Of a DNA stretch of 5,487 nt, positions 1-5,487 are shown one piece after another. The notes under the pieces were generated by a model that saw only the letters and a program-made list of their open reading frames with translations, did not search any database and was not told the origin of the DNA. A program made the position numbers and the translations under genes. Position 1 is the first letter of the stretch. Every line of letters begins with the position of its first letter. The stretch is from an uncultured Erysipelotrichaceae bacterium (lineage in GTDB: Bacteria; Bacillota_I; Bacilli_A; Acholeplasmatales; Anaeroplasmataceae): contig CACZRY010000128.1 of assembly GCA_902783745.1 (NCBI GenBank), positions 1 through 5,487 of the forward strand, written 5' to 3'.

Positions 1-1032
1 AAGGTAATGAAGAGAATTGGTGAAATCTATGGATATGAATTCAATATCATCGAAAAGAGAATGGGTGGTATTGCAATTGATGTTGATGGAACTTCACTTC
101 CTCAAGATACAATTGATGCAGCATTAGCATCTGATGCAGTTTTATTAGGAGCTGTTGGTGGACCTAAGTGGGATCACTTAACTAATGGTGACCGTCCTGA
201 AAAGGGTCTTTTAGGAATTAGAGGTGCATTAAAGTTATATGCAAACCTACGTCCTGCAGTATTATATCCACAATTAAAGCATACATCACCATTAAAAGAA
301 GAAATCATTGGTGATGGTTTAGATATCTTAGTAGTAAGAGAATTAACTGGTGGTATGTATTTCGGTGAAAAGGCTAATTCACCAGCTTATGATACAACTA
401 AGCCTGATGCATGGGCATCTGATTTAGAAAAGTATTCTGTATTCGAAGTTGAAAGAATCCTAAGAAAAGGATTTGAAGCTGCAGCTAAGCGTAATAAGAA
501 GCTTTGCTGTGTACATAAGGCTAACGTATTAGAGTCTTCAAGATTATGGAGATCAGTATTTGAACGTGTTAAGCAAGAATACCCTGATATTGAAACATCT
601 GAATTATATGTTGATAATGCAGCAATGCAATTAGTAAGAAATCCTCGTCAATTTGATGTTATCGTTACATCTAACATTTTCGGTGATATCTTAACTGATG
701 AAGCATCTCAAGTTGCAGGTTCAATTGGTATGTTAGCATCAGCATCTTTAGGTGATGGAACATTAGGTTTATATGAACCAATTCATGGTTCTGCACCAGA
801 CATTGCTGGTAAGAATTTAGCTAACCCTTTAGCAACAATTTTATCAGTACCAATGTTATTTAGATATTCTTTAGGCTTAGACAAGGAAGCTAAGGCTATT
901 GAAGATGCTGTTAATGAAGTATTAAATGCTGGCTATAGAACTGGTGATATTTTCAATAAGGAAAAGGATGATCCAGCTAAGAAGGTTGGCACAAAGGAAA
1001 TGGGCGCATTAGTTGTTGCCGCATTAAAGTAA
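1..1032 (+). CDS. leuB: 3-isopropylmalate dehydrogenase, 5'-truncated by window edge
   Basis: LeuB oxidises and decarboxylates (2R,3S)-3-isopropylmalate to 2-ketoisocaproate with NAD+, the third step of leucine synthesis, in the cytoplasm. The reading frame is open from base 1 (Lys-Val before the first ATG at 7). That ATG aligns inside the first helix of the family, so it is not the start; about 20 N-terminal residues with the GDGIGPE motif lie upstream. Counting the first visible codon as 1, 343 residues are present. They include GAVGGPKWD (51-59), the substrate arginines in IRG (R74), LRP (R84) and RELTGG (R113), Tyr120, the catalytic Lys173 in VHKANV, metal-binding Asp205, Asp229 and Asp233 ([17 protein letters not shown]), and the NAD loop [10 protein letters not shown] (from 262) with Asp267. 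These separate it from NADP isocitrate dehydrogenases; a tartrate/malate dehydrogenase paralogue is unlikely next to ilvD and ilvB. It ends TAA, 31 bases before ilvD. Confidence 0.96.
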   Translation, partial: KVMKRIGEIYGYEFNIIEKRMGGIAIDVDGTSLPQDTIDAALASDAVLLGAVGGPKWDHLTNGDRPEKGLLGIRGALKLYANLRPAVLYPQLKHTSPLKEEIIGDGLDILVVRELTGGMYFGEKANSPAYDTTKPDAWASDLEKYSVFEVERILRKGFEAAAKRNKKLCCVHKANVLESSRLWRSVFERVKQEYPDIETSELYVDNAAMQLVRNPRQFDVIVTSNIFGDILTDEASQVAGSIGMLASASLGDGTLGLYEPIHGSAPDIAGKNLANPLATILSVPMLFRYSLGLDKEAKAIEDAVNEVLNAGYRTGDIFNKEKDDPAKKVGTKEMGALVVAALK

Positions 1033-1063
1033 TAAAAAAATAAACCAAATTTGGAGGTACATT

Positions 1064-2728
1064 ATGAAGAGTGATATTTTAAAGAAAAGACCTGAAATGG
1101 TACCTAATCGTTCTTTATTTAAGGCATTAGGTTATACAGATGAGGAAATTGATAGACCATTAATTGGCGTCGTGTGCGCTAAATCAGATATCGTTCCTGG
1201 CCATCAACAATTAGATAGAATTGCTGATGCAGTTAAAACTGGTATTTTGATGAATGGTGGTACTCCAATTGTTGTACCTGCAATCGGTGTTTGTGATGGT
1301 ATAGCAATGGGTCATGAGGGTATGAAATATTCATTAGTTACTCGTGAACTTATTGCTGACTCTGTTGAATGTATGGCTAAGGCACATGCATTCGACGGAT
1401 TAGTATTAATTCCTAACTGTGATAAGATTGTTCCAGGTATGCTTATGGGTGCATGTAGATTAAATCTACCTACAATCGTATGTTCTGGTGGACCAATGCT
1501 TGCTGGTCATGTTAATGGTAAGAAAACAAGCTTATCCTCTACTTTTGAAGCAGTAGGTAAGTATTTATCAGGTCAAATTACAGAAGAAGAATTAGCTGAA
1601 ATTGAAGATCATTCATGCCCTGGATGTGGTTCTTGCTCTGGTATGTATACAGCAAACTCTATGAACTGTATGTGTGAATCATTAGGTATTGCATTACCTG
1701 GTCATGGTACAATTCCTGCAGTATATGCTGATAGAACTCGTCTTGCTAAGAAGAGTGGTATGAAGATTATGGATTTAGTTAGAGCCGATGTTAAGATTAG
1801 AGATATTATTAATGATAAGTCATTTAGAAATGCATTAACAATGGATATGGCTTTAGGATGCTCTACTAATACAATGTTACACTTACCTGCAATTGCACAT
1901 GAAGCTGGTGTTAAGATTAATCTAGAAATGGCTAATGAGATTTCTAATAAGACACCTAACTTATGTCATTTAGCTCCTGCAGGACATACTTATATGGAAG
2001 AATTAAATGAAGCTGGTGGAATATCTGCTGTAATGATGGAATTATCAAAGATTCCTGGTGCATTAAATCTAGATCTTCCTACAGTTACAGGTAAGACAAT
2101 TAGAGAAAATATTAAGAATGCAAAGAATAGAAACCCAGAAATTATTCGTACAATCGATAATCCATATTCAAAGACTGGTGGAATTGCTGTATTAAAAGGT
2201 AATTTAGCACCAGATGGATGCGTTGTTAAGCGTGGTGCTGTTGCTCCAAATATGTTAGTACATACTTGTACAGCTAAATGCTATAATTCTGAAGAAGAAG
2301 CAATTGCTGCAATTGATGGTGGAAAGATTCAAAAGGGTGATATTGTTGTTATTCGTTATGAAGGACCTAAGGGCGGACCTGGTATGAGAGAAATGCTTGC
2401 TCCTACATCACGTCTTGCTGGTATGGGTCTTGATAAGGATGTTGCTTTAATCACAGATGGTAGATTCTCAGGTGCAACACGTGGTGCATCAATTGGTCAC
2501 GTATCACCAGAAGCTGCTGAAGGTGGTTTAATCGGTTTAGTTGAAGATGGAGATCAAATCCATATTGATATGATAAACTGTACAATTGAATTATTAGTAT
2601 CAGATGAAGTATTAGCTGAAAGACGTAAGAACTTCAAGATGGTATTAAAGCCAGTTACAGGTTACTTAAAGCGTTATAGAAAGCTTGTAACATCTGCTTC
2701 AACTGGTGCGATTTTTAACGAAGATTAA
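1064..2728 (+). CDS. ilvD: Dihydroxy-acid dehydratase
   Basis: IlvD dehydrates 2,3-dihydroxy-isovalerate and 2,3-dihydroxy-3-methylvalerate to the keto acids that precede valine (and leucine) and isoleucine. It is a cytoplasmic iron-sulfur, Mg-dependent enzyme. The 554 residues are full length for the IlvD/Edd family. Visible motifs are [16 protein letters not shown] (75-90), [14 protein letters not shown] (117-130; Cys119, with Asp120/Lys121 as expected Mg-site residues), [19 protein letters not shown] (184-202; Cys191 is the expected cluster ligand), [12 protein letters not shown] (433-444) and [21 protein letters not shown] (from 465; Ser469 is the expected catalytic base). The N-terminal loop reads IVPGH (43-47), like the E. 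coli type, without the cysteine that supplies a third ligand in plant and mycobacterial [2Fe-2S] enzymes. I infer an oxygen-labile [4Fe-4S] form. The ATG at 1064 follows GGAGG (1053-1057) by six bases. It is co-transcribed with leuB and ilvB. Confidence 0.98.
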   Translation: MKSDILKKRPEMVPNRSLFKALGYTDEEIDRPLIGVVCAKSDIVPGHQQLDRIADAVKTGILMNGGTPIVVPAIGVCDGIAMGHEGMKYSLVTRELIADSVECMAKAHAFDGLVLIPNCDKIVPGMLMGACRLNLPTIVCSGGPMLAGHVNGKKTSLSSTFEAVGKYLSGQITEEELAEIEDHSCPGCGSCSGMYTANSMNCMCESLGIALPGHGTIPAVYADRTRLAKKSGMKIMDLVRADVKIRDIINDKSFRNALTMDMALGCSTNTMLHLPAIAHEAGVKINLEMANEISNKTPNLCHLAPAGHTYMEELNEAGGISAVMMELSKIPGALNLDLPTVTGKTIRENIKNAKNRNPEIIRTIDNPYSKTGGIAVLKGNLAPDGCVVKRGAVAPNMLVHTCTAKCYNSEEEAIAAIDGGKIQKGDIVVIRYEGPKGGPGMREMLAPTSRLAGMGLDKDVALITDGRFSGATRGASIGHVSPEAAEGGLIGLVEDGDQIHIDMINCTIELLVSDEVLAERRKNFKMVLKPVTGYLKRYRKLVTSASTGAIFNED

Positions 2729-2740
2729 TTAAATTTTGTA

Positions 2741-2749
2741 AGAAGGTGA
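2741..2749 (+). promoter_or_regulatory. Ribosome binding site that fixes the ilvB start
   Basis: AGAAGGTGA matches the anti-Shine-Dalgarno end of 16S rRNA well (AGGTGA core, 2744-2749) and sits five bases before the ATG at 2755. The in-frame GTG at 2746 lies inside this site, so it would have no ribosome binding site of its own and is not a credible start. Confidence 0.85.
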
Positions 2750-2754
2750 AATTT

Positions 2755-4422
2755 ATGAAGCTTAATGGTTCACAAATTCTTATTGAATGTCTTGTTGAAC
2801 AGGGCGTAGATACTATATTTGGTTATCCAGGTGGAGCTGTATTAAATATCTATGATGAATTATACAAGAATCAAGATAGAATTAAGCACATTTTAACAAG
2901 TCATGAACAGGGTGCTTCTCATGCAGCAGATGGTTATGCTAGATCAACAGGTAAGACAGGTGTTTGTCTTGCTACATCAGGTCCTGGTGCAACAAATCTT
3001 GTTACTGGTATTGCAACTGCGTATATGGATTCTGTACCAATGGTAGCTATTACTGGTAATGTTGGTACTGGTTCACTTGGTAAGGATTCTTTCCAAGAAG
3101 TTGATATTGCTGGTATTACAATGCCTATTACAAAGCATAATTATATTGTTAAAGACATTAAGAAGCTAGCTGATACTATTCGTGAAGCATTTAAAATTGC
3201 AAGATCTGGTCGTCCAGGTCCTGTATTAATTGATATTCCTAAGGATATTACTGCAGCAGTATGCGAATTCAAGCCTCAAGAAATTGATTTTAGCGAAACA
3301 GTAAAACCAATTAAGGAAATTGAAGAAGAAAAGATTAAGGAAGTTGCTGAATTAATTAATAATGCTAAAAAGCCATTTATTTATGCAGGTGGTGGTGTTA
3401 TTAGAAGTAATGCAGCAAAGGAATTAACTGAATTTGCAGAAATGTTAGATATTCCTACATCAACATCATTAATGGGTATTGGTGCATTTGACCAAACTAG
3501 TCCTTTATCTACAGGATTAATTGGTATGCATGGTACTGTTGCATCAAACAAGAGCGTTGTTGAATGTGACCTATTATTAGCATTTGGTGTTAGATTTAGT
3601 GACCGTGTATTATCAAATCACAAGCATTTTGCTGAAAATGCAAAGATTGTTCATGTTGATATTGATTTAGCAGAAATTGATAAGAATATTAAAGATGACT
3701 ACCCATTAGTTATGGATATGAAGGAATTCTTTACACGTATTAAGAAATACTTAGTACCAAAGAAGAATCCTCAGTGGTTAGCTTTAGTTGGTACATGGAA
3801 GAACATATTTAAGGATAACCAAGTATCTGATGATTTAAAGCCTAGATATTTTATGGAAGCAATATATGAAGTTACTAAAGGTGATTGCTTTATTGCAACA
3901 GAAGTAGGTCAGCATCAAATTTGGGCTGCACAATACTTCACATATACTAAGCCACATAGATTAATTACATCAGGTGGTCTTGGTACAATGGGTTATGGTT
4001 TAGGTGCTGCAATAGGTACTCAAATCGGAAATCCTGATGCAGTAGTATTTAATATTGCAGGTGATGGTTCATTTAGAATGAACTGTAATGAATTATTAAC
4101 TGTTTCAAGAAACAATCTACCTATTATTGAAGTTATTGCAAATAATAGTGTATTAGGTATGGTTAGACAGTGGCAAACTGCATTCTATAACAAAAGATAT
4201 TCTCAAACTACACTTGATAATAATTTAGATTATGAAGCTTTAGCAAAAGCATTTAAGATTGATTATTATGAAGCTAAAACAAAAGCTCAATATAAAGCTG
4301 CAGTAGAACAAGCTGTTAAGAATAGAAGACCTGCATTAATTAATGCTTATGTATTAACTGATGAAAAGGTATTACCAATGGTTGCTCCTGGTAAGCCAAT
4401 TGATGATATTATGTTAAAGTAG
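2755..4422 (+). CDS. ilvB: Acetolactate (acetohydroxyacid) synthase, large catalytic subunit
   Basis: IlvB is the ThDP-dependent enzyme that condenses pyruvate with pyruvate or 2-ketobutyrate to give 2-acetolactate or 2-aceto-2-hydroxybutyrate, the committed step to valine, leucine and isoleucine. From the ATG at 2755 it has 555 residues, full length. Domains in order are: N-terminal ThDP-binding PYR domain (about 1-165) with FGYPGGAVL (22-30) and catalytic Glu51 in SHEQGASHAADGYAR; central FAD-type domain (about 190-330) with GVRFSDRV (278-285); and C-terminal PP domain with the GDGSFRMN...NN ThDP/Mg motif (436-464) and GMVRQWQ (468-474). The RFSDR motif (RFDDR in many AHAS enzymes) and the C-terminal VLPMVAPGKPIDDIM favour biosynthetic AHAS over catabolic AlsS. 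Residue 104 is Gly where many AHAS enzymes have Pro (GNVGTGS). No ilvN regulatory subunit follows; a terminator starts eight bases after the TAG. Confidence 0.95.
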   Translation: MKLNGSQILIECLVEQGVDTIFGYPGGAVLNIYDELYKNQDRIKHILTSHEQGASHAADGYARSTGKTGVCLATSGPGATNLVTGIATAYMDSVPMVAITGNVGTGSLGKDSFQEVDIAGITMPITKHNYIVKDIKKLADTIREAFKIARSGRPGPVLIDIPKDITAAVCEFKPQEIDFSETVKPIKEIEEEKIKEVAELINNAKKPFIYAGGGVIRSNAAKELTEFAEMLDIPTSTSLMGIGAFDQTSPLSTGLIGMHGTVASNKSVVECDLLLAFGVRFSDRVLSNHKHFAENAKIVHVDIDLAEIDKNIKDDYPLVMDMKEFFTRIKKYLVPKKNPQWLALVGTWKNIFKDNQVSDDLKPRYFMEAIYEVTKGDCFIATEVGQHQIWAAQYFTYTKPHRLITSGGLGTMGYGLGAAIGTQIGNPDAVVFNIAGDGSFRMNCNELLTVSRNNLPIIEVIANNSVLGMVRQWQTAFYNKRYSQTTLDNNLDYEALAKAFKIDYYEAKTKAQYKAAVEQAVKNRRPALINAYVLTDEKVLPMVAPGKPIDDIMLK

Positions 4423-4429
4423 AAATTAT

Positions 4430-4460
4430 GGTGGAAAATATTTTCCACCTTTTTTCTTTT
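4430..4460 (+). terminator. Rho-independent terminator of the leuB-ilvD-ilvB operon
   Basis: GGTGGAAAAT (4430-4439) is followed directly by its perfect reverse complement ATTTTCCACC (4440-4449), then TTTTTTCTTTT (4450-4460). As RNA this gives an approximately 8-bp stem with a small AU loop and a U-tract. The minus-strand side has no comparable U-tract (the complement runs on as CATAATTTC), so it should act only for + strand transcription. It separates the amino-acid operon from the DUF3793-flavodoxin unit. Confidence 0.93.
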
Positions 4461-4478
4461 ATAAAAGACTTTTCTCTA

Positions 4479-4506
4479 TTGACTTATATGAAAATAAATA
4501 TATAAT
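4479..4506 (+). promoter_or_regulatory. Sigma-A type promoter for the DUF3793-flavodoxin unit
   Basis: The -35 element TTGACT (4479-4484; five of six match TTGACA) is separated by 16 bases from a perfect -10 element TATAAT (4501-4506). Transcription would begin near 4512-4514, giving a leader of roughly 70 bases before the ATG at 4583. It begins within 20 bases of the preceding terminator, so the downstream genes have their own transcription start. The first dyad repeat overlaps the predicted start, which suggests control by a DNA-binding repressor. Confidence 0.85.
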
Positions 4507-4513
4507 ATAAATA

Positions 4514-4533
4514 GGTTAGTTAGTGCTAACTTA
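4514..4533. promoter_or_regulatory. Operator-like dyad, copy 1, at the transcription start
   Basis: The sequence starts GGTTAGTTAGTGCTAA and contains a TTAG-N6-CTAA arrangement (4516-4529). It also contains a tighter overlapping dyad AGTTAG-TG-CTAACT (4518-4531). It shares its first nine bases and the CTAA half-site, at identical spacing, with a second copy 36 bases downstream. Its position directly after the -10 element is typical of a repressor site that blocks initiation. The half-sites share letters with the DtxR-family box (GGTTAG / CTAACC), but the spacing differs, so assignment to that family is only inference. Confidence 0.55.
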
Positions 4534-4549
4534 TTATTTTTAAATATAT

Positions 4550-4569
4550 GGTTAGTTATAACTAATTAG
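4550..4569. promoter_or_regulatory. Operator-like dyad, copy 2, next to the ribosome binding site
   Basis: This second copy begins GGTTAGTTA like the first and contains a perfect 14-bp palindrome TTAGTTATAACTAA (4552-4565). It ends at the ribosome binding site AGGAG (4568-4572). It could be a second binding site for the same regulator or, as RNA, a small hairpin beside the ribosome binding site. The palindrome would need an approximately 4-base loop, which leaves only about five weak base pairs, so a DNA operator seems the likelier reading. Confidence 0.55.
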
Positions 4570-4572
4570 GAG
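4568..4572 (+). promoter_or_regulatory. Ribosome binding site that fixes the DUF3793 gene start
   Basis: AGGAG lies ten bases before the ATG at 4583. The in-frame TTG at 4574 is only one base away from it, too close to be used. The ATG therefore gives the start, although the ten-base spacing is slightly long compared with the five to six bases of the other genes here. Confidence 0.75.
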
Positions 4573-4582
4573 TTTGTATATT

Positions 4583-5116
4583 ATGAGTAAAAAATTCGAG
4601 CAAGCTTTAGCATTACATTGCTCTCCAGCGTTATGTGGTATTAAGGCATCTAATTTAATAAGCTTATCTATAGGTGACTTCGATATTGAAAAAGAAGTAG
4701 AAGATTTAAACAAAAAATATGGTCCTAAGGTTAATTTTAGAATCTTACGTAGATTGGATGATAAATATTTATTATTAATATATAGAACTAAGATTTTAGA
4801 AAATAAAATATTTGAACCAGAAACTTTAGATTTTTTAGTAAGAGAAGGATATCCTGAAATAAAAGATCTAAATTTATTATTAAAGTATTTAGAAATGAGA
4901 ATTAATAATAATTTAGAATTCCCACATGAAATCGGAATATTCTTAGGATATGACCTATCAGATACTTATCATTTTATTAGAAAAGATAAAAAATGCCTAC
5001 ATACCGGATATTGGAAGGTATATAGTAACGTAACAATGAAGCAAGAAATTTTTAATAAGTATACAAGATGCCGTAATTGCGTGATGAAGCTTATAAATAG
5101 AGGCTATTCAATTTAA
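4583..5116 (+). CDS. DUF3793 family protein of unknown function
   Basis: This is a 177-residue protein that I recognise as DUF3793, an uncharacterised family seen mainly in clostridia; no function is established. Visible family-like blocks are LHCSPALCGIKASNL (11-25), FPHEIGIFLGY (113-123) and GYWKVY (142-147), ending in a basic cysteine-bearing tail with CRNC (163-166). There is no signal peptide and no membrane segment, so it is probably cytoplasmic. Cys13, Cys18, Cys138, Cys163 and Cys166 plus His12 and His115 could bind metal or a cofactor, but this is only a suggestion. The promoter and two operator-like dyads lie just upstream, and a flavodoxin gene follows after 30 bases, which points to a redox or iron-limitation role. 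Codon use differs from the amino-acid genes: 11 of 19 Lys codons are AAA and seven Ile codons are ATA, suggesting lower expression. The family call rests on remembered motifs, not on a search. Confidence 0.82.
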   Translation: MSKKFEQALALHCSPALCGIKASNLISLSIGDFDIEKEVEDLNKKYGPKVNFRILRRLDDKYLLLIYRTKILENKIFEPETLDFLVREGYPEIKDLNLLLKYLEMRINNNLEFPHEIGIFLGYDLSDTYHFIRKDKKCLHTGYWKVYSNVTMKQEIFNKYTRCRNCVMKLINRGYSI

Positions 5117-5146
5117 AACTTTATGAGGTAATAATAGGAGGATTAT

Positions 5147-5487
5147 ATGAACGCAGTAGTAATTTATTGGTCAAGCACAGGTAATACAGAAGCTATCGCA
5201 TCTAAGATTGCAGGTGCTTTAGGAGCTGAAGCTAAATCAGTATCAGATATTAGCGTAAGTGATGCATTAGCATATGATACATTAGTATTAGGCTGTCCTG
5301 CAATGGGTGCAGAAGAATTAGAGGATTCTGAATTTAGACCTTTCTTTGAAGAAGTTGCAAAGGATACAACAAAGAAATACGCATTCTTCGGATCATACGG
5401 CTGGGGCGGCGGTGAATGGATGCAAAACTGGCTAGCTGAAGCAAATGAAAAGGGATTAAATGTTGTTGCAAATTTAATTTCTTCAGG
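5147..5487 (+). CDS. Short-chain flavodoxin, 3'-truncated by window edge
   Basis: Flavodoxins are small cytoplasmic FMN electron carriers that can replace ferredoxin, often when iron is scarce. The 113 complete codons cover most of a protein usually about 140 residues long; the C-terminal strand and helix lie outside the window. The order is: first beta strand AVVIYW, phosphate loop SSTGNT (9-14), the loop GCPAMGAEELED (49-60) that contacts the flavin, then EFRPFFEE, and the second flavin loop FGSYGWGGGEW (81-91), where Trp86 should stack on the isoalloxazine ring. The closest remembered relative is the Clostridium beijerinckii type; against it, the MGDE motif reads MGAE here (Ala55), and WGDG reads WGGG. 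The ATG at 5147 follows a perfect AGGAGG (5136-5141) by five bases. It is probably co-transcribed with the DUF3793 gene, but its strong ribosome binding site suggests high translation. Confidence 0.95.
   Translation, partial: MNAVVIYWSSTGNTEAIASKIAGALGAEAKSVSDISVSDALAYDTLVLGCPAMGAEELEDSEFRPFFEEVAKDTTKKYAFFGSYGWGGGEWMQNWLAEANEKGLNVVANLISS

Noticed and set aside
7..9. ATG at 7 as the true leuB start
   Set aside because: The frame is open to the window edge and the protein would lack the essential GDGIGPE segment; alignment to the family places this Met inside the first helix.
1045..1054. CCAAATTTGG palindrome overlapping the ilvD ribosome binding site
   Set aside because: With a minimum loop it leaves only about three base pairs, too weak for a regulatory hairpin; probably chance in AT-rich sequence.
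2746..2754. GTG at 2746 as an upstream ilvB start (three extra residues)
   Set aside because: It lies inside the Shine-Dalgarno sequence AGAAGGTGA; the ATG at 2755 has ideal spacing and matches the family's N-terminus.
4456..4467. CTTTTATAAAAG palindrome between terminator and promoter
   Set aside because: It is a perfect 12-bp dyad, but low in complexity and overlapping the terminator's T-tract, so it is probably incidental; no second copy was seen.
4574..4582. TTG at 4574 as the DUF3793 start (three extra residues)
   Set aside because: Only one base separates it from AGGAG. The ATG at 4583 begins MSKKFEQAL, which fits the family.
1..5487. Mobile elements, CRISPR arrays, tRNA or rRNA genes, or minus-strand genes
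   Set aside because: The window is almost filled by five + strand genes. I saw no transposase, spaced repeat array, tRNA-like cloverleaf or long minus-strand gene with a ribosome binding site.

Overview
This window looks like chromosomal DNA from a low-GC Firmicute, most likely an anaerobic clostridium-type organism (Lachnospiraceae-like is my best guess, not proven). The grounds are an AT-rich sequence with strong TTA/AAG/GAA codon preference, strong AGGAGG-type ribosome binding sites, clostridial-type variants of IlvD, IlvB and flavodoxin, and a DUF3793 gene, a family I know mainly from clostridia. All genes are on the + strand.

Region 1 (1-4460) is the 3' part of a branched-chain amino-acid operon: leuB (5' end cut off by the window), ilvD and ilvB, with gaps of only about 25-30 bases. 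LeuB catalyses the oxidation step of leucine synthesis. IlvD makes the 2-keto acids of valine and isoleucine. IlvB makes the acetohydroxyacids at the head of that pathway. The operon ends in a clear rho-independent terminator right after ilvB; no ilvN or ilvC lies in the window.

Region 2 (4461-4582) is a compact regulatory region. It has a near-consensus sigma-A promoter (TTGACT, 16-bp spacer, TATAAT) followed by two copies of a GGTTAG-N6-CTAA dyad, one at the predicted transcription start and one just before the ribosome binding site. This looks like a repressor-controlled promoter.

Region 3 (4583-5487) holds a DUF3793-family gene of unknown function and, 30 bases later, a short-chain flavodoxin cut off by the window end. 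The two are probably co-transcribed. Flavodoxin commonly replaces ferredoxin when iron is scarce, and the dyads share half-site letters with DtxR-type iron-regulator boxes. I therefore infer that this is an iron- or redox-responsive unit; the sequence does not prove it.

The metabolic genes are ordinary. The part most worth a second look is the paired-dyad promoter and the DUF3793-flavodoxin pair it drives.
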